Assembly (NCBI GenBank): GCA_017440525.1
Contig: JAFSHB010000006.1
Location: 1-32,852, forward strand
Reading direction: 5' to 3'
Length of the DNA: 32,852 nucleotides
Source: Oscillospiraceae bacterium
GTDB taxonomy: Bacteria; Bacillota; Clostridia; Oscillospirales; Oscillospiraceae
Part shown: one piece after another, positions 23,884 to 31,201 of the stretch
Numbering within the stretch: the stretch's first letter is position 1
How the letters are laid out: every line of letters begins with the position of its first letter
Program-made: the position numbers and the translations under genes
The notes under the pieces: generated by a model
Databases searched by the model: none
Seen by the model: the letters and a program-made list of their open reading frames with translations, nothing else
Told to the model about the DNA's origin: nothing

Positions 23884-24369
23884 CTATAATGTCAGGACCA
23901 TATCGTACCACACGGCGCCGCCGTGGGTGGAGGCGGAGATGCCGCAGTTTACAAAACCGAATTTGGCGTAATAGCGCAGCTTCGCTTCCTTGCAGGTAAG
24001 GACCACCCGCTCCATAGCAGTCTCTTTGCAGAAAGCGATCATATGCTCCATGAGCGCCGCACCGATTCCCTGCCTTTGGTGGTCGGGATGGACAGCAAGG
24101 CCGAAGATCATCTGGTTCTTGCCCTCCGGCTCATGGCCCTGAGGCTCAAACAGATCGTCGGTGATGGTCATTTGGCTCGATGCACAGCCGTTGATGATGC
24201 CAACGATCTCGCCGTCTCGCTCCGCCACGAAGAACCGCTCGGGAAAACTCTCGATGCGGTAGCGGAAGGCATCTTTAGAAGCCGCTTCCGCCGGTGGGAA
24301 ACAGACTTGTTCCAAAGCCGTGACCTGTTCCAGATCGGAACAGGTCACATTTCTCAGCTTATACATCAT
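23884..24369 (-). CDS. GNAT acetyltransferase, AANAT-like
   Basis: This is a 161-residue GCN5-related N-acetyltransferase. The acetyl-CoA loop is HPDHQRQGIGAAL (about 98-110, pattern Q/RxxGxG/A), preceded by the beta strand IFGLAVHP. The overall pattern resembles the arylalkylamine (serotonin) N-acetyltransferase branch: VCFPPAEAASKDAFRYRIESFP near the N-terminus, EIVGIING, and YYAKFGFVNCG near the C-terminus. Bacterial members probably acetylate amines, but the substrate here is unknown. The start ATG (24369, with a second ATG at 24366) overlaps the end of lysA by 11 bases, with GGAGG in the lysA coding region. The two genes should be co-translated. The frame continues further upstream only as a shadow inside lysA. 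Confidence 0.88.
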   Translation of the reverse strand: MMYKLRNVTCSDLEQVTALEQVCFPPAEAASKDAFRYRIESFPERFFVAERDGEIVGIINGCASSQMTITDDLFEPQGHEPEGKNQMIFGLAVHPDHQRQGIGAALMEHMIAFCKETAMERVVLTCKEAKLRYYAKFGFVNCGISASTHGGAVWYDMVLTL

Positions 24370-25654
24370 TGCGAACGATGTCCTCCAGGCTCTCACGGCG
24401 GACTGCCACATAGGAAGTCTCCGGCGTGACCATGACCATGGCAGGTCTTGCCACACGGTTATAGTTGGAGGCCATGGAGTAGTTGTAAGCACCGGTGGTG
24501 CAGACAGCCAAAATGTCGCCGCGCTTGGGCTCCGGCAGCGCCACATTGGGCTGGATGATATCGCCGCTCTCACAGCAGCGGCCCACCACATCGGCGATGA
24601 GATCCTTCTCCGCTTCCGGCTTATTGGCATGATAGACCGTGTACTTTGCTTCATACAGGGCATAGCGGGGGTTGTCGGTCATGCCGCCGTCGATGGAGAC
24701 ATAGTTCTTATAGCCTGTGATCTTCTTGATCGTGCCGACGGTGTAGAGGGTCAGACCGGCATCTGCCACGATGCTGCGGCCCGGCTCCATGAAGATCTTG
24801 GGCATATCCATGCCAAGGTGCTCACAGTAGGCCTTCATATGCTTTGCAACACGGCCGATGGCCTCGGGGATATCCACATAGCCGTCGCCGTCCAGATAGC
24901 GCACACCGTAGCCGCCGCCCATATCCAGCTTCTCGAATTTGACGGAGAACTCCTGCTCACACTCATGCATGAACTTCAGCATGATCTCGGAAGCACGCTC
25001 GTAGATATCCTCGCCAAAGACCTGAGAGCCCACATGGCAGTGGAAGCCCACAAGGTCGATATTGGGAAGGGTCAGAGTATGGCGCACCATCTCCCGGGCC
25101 TGTCCGGTCTCGATGGCCGTGCCGAATTTGCTATCCACCTTGCCGGTGGCGATGGCCTCGTAGGTGTGGGGATCCACACCGGGAGTCAGGCGGAGCAGGA
25201 TGGCCTGCTTTTTGCCCTTCTGCCCTGCGATCTGATCGATCATATCCAGCTCCTCGCGGTTATCCACCACGAAATAGCCGATGCCGTTGTCTATCGCAAA
25301 GGCGATATCCTCATCGGTCTTATTGTTGGAATGGAAGTAGGCATCTCCAAGGTCGAAGCCTGCCTTCATGGCAGTATAGACCTCGCCGGAGGAGACCACA
25401 TCGATCCCCATGCCCTCTTCCTTTGCGATCTCGTAGATGCGCTTGAAGCTGTTGGCCTTGCTGGCATAAAGGGGCTTGGAGCCTTCGCCGAAATGGGTCT
25501 TGAAGGCATCCAGATACATCCGCATATTCTCACGGATGCGGACCTCATCCATCACATACAAAGGCGTGCCGTACTGCTTTGCCAGCTCCACCGTATCGTG
25601 GCCGCCAAAGTACAGATGGCCGTTTTCACCGATCGTCAAATTACTGCTGAGCAT
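24359..25654 (-). CDS. lysA: Diaminopimelate decarboxylase
   Basis: LysA decarboxylates meso-diaminopimelate to L-lysine, the last step of lysine synthesis. It is a PLP enzyme of fold type III, 431 residues. The PLP lysine is in LYASKANS (Lys66). HCHVGSQ, LDMGGGYG and MEPGRS bind the cofactor phosphate and ring. The CESGD motif of the C-terminal barrel supplies the active-site Cys from the second subunit, and TGAYNYSMASNYN completes the site. GGGAGGAG precedes the ATG at 25654 and a good promoter lies just upstream. Together with MurE it shows that the cell makes diaminopimelate for its wall. Confidence 0.96.
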   Translation of the reverse strand: MLSSNLTIGENGHLYFGGHDTVELAKQYGTPLYVMDEVRIRENMRMYLDAFKTHFGEGSKPLYASKANSFKRIYEIAKEEGMGIDVVSSGEVYTAMKAGFDLGDAYFHSNNKTDEDIAFAIDNGIGYFVVDNREELDMIDQIAGQKGKKQAILLRLTPGVDPHTYEAIATGKVDSKFGTAIETGQAREMVRHTLTLPNIDLVGFHCHVGSQVFGEDIYERASEIMLKFMHECEQEFSVKFEKLDMGGGYGVRYLDGDGYVDIPEAIGRVAKHMKAYCEHLGMDMPKIFMEPGRSIVADAGLTLYTVGTIKKITGYKNYVSIDGGMTDNPRYALYEAKYTVYHANKPEAEKDLIADVVGRCCESGDIIQPNVALPEPKRGDILAVCTTGAYNYSMASNYNRVARPAMVMVTPETSYVAVRRESLEDIVRNDV

Positions 25655-25687
25655 AGCTTGCTCCTCCCGGATAGAAAATATGGAGCT

Positions 25688-25716
25688 ATCATAGCACCAA
25701 ATGCTAAAAATAGCAA
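25688..25716 (-). promoter_or_regulatory. Promoter of lysA
   Basis: On the minus strand TTGCTA (25716-25711, 4 of 6) is 17 bases from TATGAT (25693-25688, 5 of 6). The leader is about 25 bases, too short for a lysine riboswitch, and I see none in the 180-base gap upstream. Confidence 0.6.
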
Positions 25717-25762
25717 AGGTTTTATCACAAAAACTCCGATCTTGTAATTTTTAACACAAAGA

Positions 25763-25820
25763 GGCGCTGTAGGGGCGACCATCGGTCGCCCGTGGGCGGG
25801 CAATGCCCGCCCCTACGCCG
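25763..25820. repeat. GC-rich palindromic repeat element
   Basis: Nested inverted repeats are present. The outer pair is GTAGGGGC (25769-25776)/GCCCCTAC (25809-25816). The inner hairpins are GGGCGACC-ATC-GGTCGCCC and GGGCGGGCA-A-TGCCCGCCC. It resembles short non-coding dispersed repeats of Clostridia. It lies just after the RNA methyltransferase gene, which has only a weak 6-bp hairpin (25824-25839) of its own, so the element may act as its transcription end. Confidence 0.7.
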
Positions 25821-25834
25821 AAACTTGATCTTCA

Positions 25835-26629
25835 TCAAGACTTTTTTCGTAATTGCCAGAATGCCACGGCAGAGGCGGCGGCCACATTGAGAGAATCCAC
25901 ACCATGATACATGGGTATCATGACCGTATAGTCACAAGCTTCGATGGTGGCCTTATCGAGCCCATCGCCCTCTGTGCCCATATAGACTGCCAGCTTCTCC
26001 TGCACCTGCAGGACTTCATCCTCGATGGAGATGGCCCGGTCATCCAGCGCCATGGCGGCAGTTTTGAAGCCGTGTTCCCGCAGGTCGGGCATCCAGTCAT
26101 CAGCCACCGCCCACGGCACTTGAAACACCGTGCCCATGCTGACACGGACGGCGCGGCGGTTATAGGGGTCGCAGCAGGTGGAGGTGAGCAGTACCGCATC
26201 CATGCCAAGAGCCGCCGCAGAGCGGAAGATCGCACCGATATTGGTGCTGTCCACGACACCCTCCAGCACCGCCACACGGCGCGCCCCCTGCAGGACCTCC
26301 GCCCCTTTGGGCGCAGGGCGGCGCATGGCGCACAGGACGCCCCTTGTCAGCGCATAGCCGGTCAGCTTTTCCAGGATCTCTCTGTCCGCCGTATAGACAG
26401 GCACACCGGGGCATCTTGCAAGGATCTCTTTGGCATCGCCCTCGATGTGCTTTTTCTCCATCAAAAAGGAGATGGGCGCATAGCCTGCATCCAGCGCGGT
26501 GCCGATGACCTTGGGGCTCTCAGCGATGAACACGCCCTTTTCCGGCTCTTTTTTGTTCCGAAGCTGGGCCTCAGTCAGCCTTGCGAATACATCCAGCTCC
26601 GGCGCGGAGATATCACAGATCTCGATCAT
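25835..26629 (-). CDS. TrmH/SpoU-family RNA 2'-O-methyltransferase
   Basis: This is a SPOUT methyltransferase of 264 residues. A substrate-binding N-terminal domain (about 1-100, with the AESPKVIGTALDAG segment) precedes the knot domain. Motif 1 is NIGAIFRSAAALG, motif 2 is YMGTEGDGLD, and motif 3 is IPMYHGVDSLNVAAASAVA, together forming the SAM-binding trefoil knot. It probably methylates a ribose in 23S rRNA or tRNA; the target cannot be read from the sequence. The ATG at 26629 overlaps the malQ stop (ATGA), and AGGAG lies upstream. A longer frame to 26740 runs inside malQ and was rejected. Confidence 0.92.
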   Translation of the reverse strand: MIEICDISAPELDVFARLTEAQLRNKKEPEKGVFIAESPKVIGTALDAGYAPISFLMEKKHIEGDAKEILARCPGVPVYTADREILEKLTGYALTRGVLCAMRRPAPKGAEVLQGARRVAVLEGVVDSTNIGAIFRSAAALGMDAVLLTSTCCDPYNRRAVRVSMGTVFQVPWAVADDWMPDLREHGFKTAAMALDDRAISIEDEVLQVQEKLAVYMGTEGDGLDKATIEACDYTVMIPMYHGVDSLNVAAASAVAFWQLRKKS

Positions 26630-28161
26630 ACTTCCTGCTCCTTCTCCCGACTCTCCCAGTTCATGCGGCCATAGCGCATGGTGCGCTCCAGCATGGACTT
26701 GCCGACCTTTGCCGTGAATGCACCCTTTTTCATGCGCCATTTCCAGTTCTTGCCCACGGTGGCAGGCTGGTTCATGCGGCTCTCATTCCCAAGGCCCAGA
26801 TAGTCCTGCATGGGGATGATACAGGTATCGGCGCAGGACATCATAGCAAGATCGATCAGCCGCTCGTGGAGCATGGCATCGGGCGTCGTAGAGTCGTTCA
26901 GATAATTTCTTATGTAAACCAGATCTTCTTTTGACCGTGTGCCGATCCAGCCGGCCAAGGTCTCATTGTCGTGGGTACCAGTATAGGCCACGCAGTTATT
27001 GCGGTAGTTGTGAGGCAGATGGTCGTTGGCACCGCCGATATCCTCCGCACCGAAGGCGAATTGCAGGACCTTCATATTGGGGATGCCGCTGTCCTTGACC
27101 AGCTGGCGGACAGAGGGCGTCATATACCCCAGATCCTCCGCGATCAGCTGCTTGCCGGGCAGGCTCTCGAAGATCTTGTTCATCAGTTCCATACCGGGAC
27201 CTTTTTCCCAATGACCGCCGATGGCAGTCTCCGCCCCATAGGGGATGGAAAAGTATTCGTCAAGGCCGCGGAAGTGGTCGATACGGATCACATCATACAG
27301 GCGGAAGCTGGCCCAAAGCCGGGTGATCCACCAGTGGTAGTCCGTTCTCTTATGGTAGTCCCAGCGATAGAGAGGATTGCCCCAGAGCTGCCCATCGGCA
27401 CAGAAGTCATCGGGCGGACACCCTGCCACCGCACCGGGCGTGCGGTCGTCCTCCAGCTGGAACAGCTCCGGCTGTGCCCAGATATCGGCACTGTCGGGCG
27501 AAACATAGATCGGGATATCGCCAATGATCTTGATATGGCGTGCATTGGCGTAGGCCTTCAGCTTCTCCCACTGGCGGAAGAAATGGAACTGCAGGAACTT
27601 CCAGAATTCGATGTCGAAGTACAGCTCACGGCGGTAATAGTCTAAAGCATTGCCCCACCGCAGCCGGATATCCTCCGGCCAGTCATGCCACGAGGCCTGA
27701 CCGAACCGCTCCTTCAATGCCATGAACAGGGCATAGTCATCCAGCCACCAGTCGTTTTCGGCGGCAAAGCGGCAGTAATCTTCATTTTTCGTGATATCGC
27801 TCCGCTCGTAGGCTCGGCGCAGGAGCACACGGCGATGCAAGTTGAGCTTTTCGTAGTCCACGGTCTGAGGGTCATCCCCAAAGTCCACAGCATCGCACGC
27901 TTCTTTCGTCAAAACGCCCTCTTCGATCAAGTCGTCCAACGAGATAAAATAGGGATTCCCCGCAAAGGCGGAATAGGACTGATAGGGGCTGTCTGCCGAA
28001 GGGCCATAGCCTGTGGGCCCCAGGGGCAGGATCTGCCAGTAGGTCTGACCGGCCTCTGCCAGCCGATCGACCAGATCATAAGCTTCCTTATCAAAGCAGC
28101 CGATGCCGTACTTGGACGGCAGGCTGGAAACTGCAAGCAATACACCTGCGGCACGCTTCAT
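26626..28161 (-). CDS. malQ: 4-alpha-glucanotransferase (amylomaltase, GH77)
   Basis: MalQ moves alpha-1,4-glucan segments between maltodextrins or glycogen in the cytoplasm. It is 511 residues, a normal bacterial length. The N-terminus has GVLLAVSSLPSKYGIG and LPLGPTGYGPSADSPYQSYSAFAGNP, which are diagnostic of GH77. The catalytic residues are the nucleophile Asp295 in RIDHFRG, the acid/base Glu342 in IAEDLG, and Asp398 in TGTHDNE. AGAGGAGAG precedes the ATG at 28161. It is coupled by ATGA to the RNA methyltransferase gene, an unrelated function; no other maltodextrin gene is nearby. Confidence 0.97.
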   Translation of the reverse strand: MKRAAGVLLAVSSLPSKYGIGCFDKEAYDLVDRLAEAGQTYWQILPLGPTGYGPSADSPYQSYSAFAGNPYFISLDDLIEEGVLTKEACDAVDFGDDPQTVDYEKLNLHRRVLLRRAYERSDITKNEDYCRFAAENDWWLDDYALFMALKERFGQASWHDWPEDIRLRWGNALDYYRRELYFDIEFWKFLQFHFFRQWEKLKAYANARHIKIIGDIPIYVSPDSADIWAQPELFQLEDDRTPGAVAGCPPDDFCADGQLWGNPLYRWDYHKRTDYHWWITRLWASFRLYDVIRIDHFRGLDEYFSIPYGAETAIGGHWEKGPGMELMNKIFESLPGKQLIAEDLGYMTPSVRQLVKDSGIPNMKVLQFAFGAEDIGGANDHLPHNYRNNCVAYTGTHDNETLAGWIGTRSKEDLVYIRNYLNDSTTPDAMLHERLIDLAMMSCADTCIIPMQDYLGLGNESRMNQPATVGKNWKWRMKKGAFTAKVGKSMLERTMRYGRMNWESREKEQEV

Positions 28162-28193
28162 AGCGATCTCTCCTCTTTTCTCACTTACAGGTC

Positions 28194-28199
28194 ATTATA
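28194..28199 (-). promoter_or_regulatory. Probable -10 element of malQ
   Basis: A consensus TATAAT is present on the minus strand (28199-28194), about 33 bases before the malQ start. The -35 region at 17 bases (TTTTCT) is poor, so strength may depend on an activator. It is divergent from the nrdG promoter at 28228-28256. Confidence 0.45.
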
Positions 28200-28227
28200 C
28201 AACATTTTGCAAATAAAGAAAAGCCTA

Positions 28228-28256
28228 TTGGAAAAAGCATTTTGATTTGTTATACT
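28228..28256 (+). promoter_or_regulatory. Promoter of nrdG-dut-ygiQ
   Basis: TTGGAA (28228-28233, 4 of 6) is 17 bases from TATACT (28251-28256, 5 of 6) on the plus strand. The leader to the nrdG ATG at 28288 is about 25 bases and contains AGAAGG. Confidence 0.65.
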
Positions 28257-28287
28257 GTATGAAGAATGTGCAAAAGAAGGTATCTCT

Positions 28288-28809
28288 ATGAATTACGCGG
28301 AACTCAAGAGCTATGACATCGCCAACGGCCCCGGTGTGCGGGTGAGCCTGTTCGTCTCCGGCTGCACCCACCGCTGCAAAGGCTGCTTCAATCAGGAGGC
28401 ATGGGACTTCGACTATGGCAAGCCTTTCGATGAAACGGTCATGGATCAGATCTTAGACCTTTTGAAGCCGGGCTACATCAAGGGCATCACCTATCTCGGC
28501 GGTGAGCCTCTGGATCCGAGAAATCAGGAGGGGTTATCGATCCTCTCCAAAAAGATCAAGGAAGCCTATCCAGAAAAGACCATCTGGTGCTTTACGGGCT
28601 ATGTGCTGGAGCAGGATATCCTCACCGGCAGGCTGGGCCCTTTGACGGAGGAGCTCCTCGGTCACTGCGATGTGCTGGTGGATGGACCTTTCATCGAAGC
28701 ACAAAAGAATTTGAGTTTAAAATTCCGAGGCTCTGAGAATCAGCGGCTTCTGGATATCAAACAGTCATTGGCAAAAAGAGCCCCTGTGCTCTGGGAGGGA
28801 TCACTATGA
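28288..28809 (+). CDS. nrdG: Anaerobic ribonucleotide reductase activating protein NrdG
   Basis: NrdG is a small radical SAM enzyme (173 residues) that generates the glycyl radical in the class III ribonucleotide reductase NrdD. The [4Fe-4S] site is C26-x3-C30-x2-C33 (GCTHRCKGC), with YLGGEPLDPRN as the SAM-binding GGE motif. The short size and start (NYAELKSYDIANGPGVRVSLFVSGC) fit NrdG better than pyruvate formate-lyase activase. The nrdD gene, usually adjacent, is not in this window. The stop overlaps the dut start (ATGA). Confidence 0.93.
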   Translation: MNYAELKSYDIANGPGVRVSLFVSGCTHRCKGCFNQEAWDFDYGKPFDETVMDQILDLLKPGYIKGITYLGGEPLDPRNQEGLSILSKKIKEAYPEKTIWCFTGYVLEQDILTGRLGPLTEELLGHCDVLVDGPFIEAQKNLSLKFRGSENQRLLDIKQSLAKRAPVLWEGSL

Positions 28810-29246
28810 CAGAATTGAAAGTAAAGCTTTTACGCAAGGGCGCAAAAATGCCCACATACGGCACGGAATTTGCCGCAGGCGCAGATCTTTATGCCTGTTT
28901 GGATGAGACGGTAACTGTTGCCCCCCATGAGACGAAGCTGATCCCCATCGGCATCGCCATGGAGATCCCGGTGGGCTGGGCAGGCTTCGTGTATGCAAGG
29001 AGCGGCCTTGCCCTCAAGCGGCATCTGGCCCCTGCCAACAAGGTGGGCGTGATCGACTGCGACTACCGCGGCGAGATCTTCGTGCCCATGCACAACCACA
29101 GTGAGGACGATCAGATCATAGAGTCCGGTGAGCGGATCGCCCAGATGATCTTCGCATCCTACTACACCGCAAACTTCGTGGAGGCCGAGGAGCTTTCCGA
29201 AACGGTCCGCAGCGAAGGCGGCTTCGGTTCTACCGGCACAAAATAA
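28806..29246 (+). CDS. dut: dUTP diphosphatase
   Basis: This trimeric dUTPase (146 residues) hydrolyses dUTP to dUMP, which keeps uracil out of DNA and supplies dTMP synthesis. Motif 1 is [12 protein letters not shown] (19-30), motif 2 is ARSGLAL (64-70), motif 3 is [11 protein letters not shown], motif 4 is GERIAQMIF, and motif 5 is SEGGFGSTG near the C-terminus. GGGAGGG lies 7 bases upstream of the ATG at 28806, which overlaps the nrdG stop. Pairing with nrdG makes sense, since both act on deoxynucleotide supply. Confidence 0.96.
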   Translation: MTELKVKLLRKGAKMPTYGTEFAAGADLYACLDETVTVAPHETKLIPIGIAMEIPVGWAGFVYARSGLALKRHLAPANKVGVIDCDYRGEIFVPMHNHSEDDQIIESGERIAQMIFASYYTANFVEAEELSETVRSEGGFGSTGTK

Positions 29247-29260
29247 GCTTGGAGGGTCCT

Positions 29261-31153
29261 ATGGCAGACTTTCTTCCCATTTCCAAAAAAGATATGAAGG
29301 CCCGCGGCTGGGACCGATGCGACTTCGTGTATATCATCGGTGATGCCTATGTGGATCACCCCTCCTTCGGGCATGCCATCATCAGCCGGGTGCTGGAGAG
29401 CGCAGGCTACAAGGTCGGCATCATCTCTCAGCCCAACTGGAAAGACCCCGGCTCTATCAATGTGCTGGGTGAGCCGCGCCTTGGCTTCCTCGTCATGGGC
29501 GGCAATATGGATTCCATGGTGAACCATTACTCCGTCTCCAGAAAAAAGCGCAAGACCGATGCCTTCACCCCCGGCGGCATCATGGGCCGCCGCCCCGACT
29601 ACGCTGTGACGGTCTACTGCAACCTGATCCGGCGGACCTACCCCAAAAAGCCGATCATCATCGGCGGCATCGAAGCCAGCCTGCGCCGTTTGGCGCACTA
29701 CGATTATTGGTCGGATAAAATGAAGCGATCGGTCCTGCTGGACTCTCAGGCAGACCTTTTACTCTACGGCATGGGCGAGCGGAGCATCGTGGAGGTGGCA
29801 GATGCCCTCAACGGCGGCATGGATGTGAAAGACATCACATGGATCGACGGCACGGTGTTCTCCTGCAAGGAGACAGACGGCGCTGTGCCCCAGATCGTAC
29901 TGCCCAAATATGATGCCCTCGTGAAAAACAAAGCAAAATACGCAGAGAGCTTCTATCTGCAATATCAAAATACGGATCCTTTCACCGCAAAGCGGCTGGT
30001 GGAGCCTTACGAGGATCGGGTCGTAGTGCAGAATCCGCCCCAGAAGCCCCTTTCCCAGCAGGAGATGGACAAGGTCTATGCCCTGCCCTATGTGCGCACC
30101 TGGCATCCCAGCTATGAAAAAGCAGGCGGCGTACCGGCCATCGCGGAGGTGCAGTTCAGCCTGATCTCCAACCGCGGCTGCTTCGGCGCGTGCAGCTTCT
30201 GCGCCCTGACCTTCCATCAAGGCCGCATCATCCAGACACGCAGCCACCAGTCCATTCTGGCAGAGGCTCAGAAGCTGGTCTGGGATCCCGACTTTAAGGG
30301 CTACATCCACGATGTGGGCGGCCCCACCGCCAATTTCCGTCATCCAGCCTGCCAGAAGCAGCTGACCAAGGGCGCCTGCCAGAACAGGCAGTGCCTCTTC
30401 CCCACGCCCTGCAAGAACATGATTGCAGACCATTCGGATTATCTGGCGCTCCTGCGGAAGCTCCGCCAGCTCCCCAATGTGAAAAAGGTGTTCATCCGCA
30501 GCGGCATCCGCTTCGACTATCTGCTGGCAGACAAGAGCGATGTGTTCTTTAAGGAGATGGTCAAGCACCATGTGTCGGGCCAGCTGAAGGTCGCACCGGA
30601 GCATATCTCCGATCCTGTCCTCGACCTCATGGGCAAGCCAAGAAACTGCGTGTATGAACGCTTCCTTGAAAAATACAAGCGGCTCAACGACCAGCTGGGC
30701 CTCAAGCAGTTCGTGGTCCCCTACCTCATGTCCTCCCATCCCGGCTCGACCTTGAAGGAAGCTGTGGCATTGGCAGAGTATCTTCGTGACCTTGGCTATA
30801 TGCCGGAGCAGGTACAGGACTTCTATCCCACGCCCTCCACCATCTCCACGGTCATGTACTATACAGGCCTCGACCCCCGCACCATGAAGAAGGTCTATGT
30901 ACCTACAGATCCCCACGAGAAGGCCATGCAAAGAGCCCTGATTCAGTACCGCAATCCCAAGAACTACGCATTGGTGCATGAAGCGCTGGTGAAAGCAGGA
31001 AGGCAGGACCTCATCGGCTTCGATAAGCGGTGTCTGATCAAGCCCATGCAGTCCGAACGGACGAGAAAGGCCGCAACTTCCAAGCCTGCGCAGGGCAAAC
31101 GCTCCGCACCGCCGGCGAAGAAAGTGCCCCCCAAAGGCCGCAAGCGGAGATAA
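29261..31153 (+). CDS. YgiQ-family radical SAM protein
   Basis: This is a 630-residue radical SAM protein of the YgiQ family (UPF0313). The N-terminal cobalamin-binding-like part starts [20 protein letters not shown]. The radical SAM core has C307-x3-C311-x2-C314 (GCFGACSFC), followed by the family-specific [17 protein letters not shown] segment and the [11 protein letters not shown] motif. The tail (about 595-630) is strongly basic, rich in Lys, Arg and Pro, and could bind nucleic acid. The start was set at the ATG at 29261 after GGAGGG; an in-frame TTG 12 bases upstream is not preferred. No precise reaction is established for the family to my knowledge. Confidence 0.92.
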   Translation: MADFLPISKKDMKARGWDRCDFVYIIGDAYVDHPSFGHAIISRVLESAGYKVGIISQPNWKDPGSINVLGEPRLGFLVMGGNMDSMVNHYSVSRKKRKTDAFTPGGIMGRRPDYAVTVYCNLIRRTYPKKPIIIGGIEASLRRLAHYDYWSDKMKRSVLLDSQADLLLYGMGERSIVEVADALNGGMDVKDITWIDGTVFSCKETDGAVPQIVLPKYDALVKNKAKYAESFYLQYQNTDPFTAKRLVEPYEDRVVVQNPPQKPLSQQEMDKVYALPYVRTWHPSYEKAGGVPAIAEVQFSLISNRGCFGACSFCALTFHQGRIIQTRSHQSILAEAQKLVWDPDFKGYIHDVGGPTANFRHPACQKQLTKGACQNRQCLFPTPCKNMIADHSDYLALLRKLRQLPNVKKVFIRSGIRFDYLLADKSDVFFKEMVKHHVSGQLKVAPEHISDPVLDLMGKPRNCVYERFLEKYKRLNDQLGLKQFVVPYLMSSHPGSTLKEAVALAEYLRDLGYMPEQVQDFYPTPSTISTVMYYTGLDPRTMKKVYVPTDPHEKAMQRALIQYRNPKNYALVHEALVKAGRQDLIGFDKRCLIKPMQSERTRKAATSKPAQGKRSAPPAKKVPPKGRKRR

Positions 31154-31194
31154 AAAACACCACCGACTGCCGATGTGGTAGTCGGTGGTGTTTT
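31154..31194. terminator. Bidirectional terminator after ygiQ
   Basis: AACACCACCGACT (31156-31168) pairs with AGTCGGTGGTGTT (31180-31192). The stem continues inside through a G-T pair to a 5-base loop, and it is flanked by A and T runs. It ends the nrdG-dut-ygiQ unit and the convergent gene at 31202, only 8 bases away. Confidence 0.92.
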
Positions 31195-31201
31195 CATGTC
31201 T

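Noticed and set aside
24320..25747. Plus-strand open frame of 475 codons
   Set aside because: Antisense shadow of lysA.
23766..25820. CRISPR array
   Set aside because: The palindromic repeats are few, unequal and not regularly spaced.
25655..25834. Possible lysine riboswitch before lysA
   Set aside because: The promoter is only about 25 bases before the ribosome site, and the further upstream sequence is a GC-rich palindrome, not an L-box.
26160..26414. Gly/Cys-rich small open frame
   Set aside because: Out-of-frame reading of the RNA methyltransferase gene with no ribosome site.
29759..30979. Minus-strand open frame of 406 codons
   Set aside because: Antisense shadow of the ygiQ-family gene.
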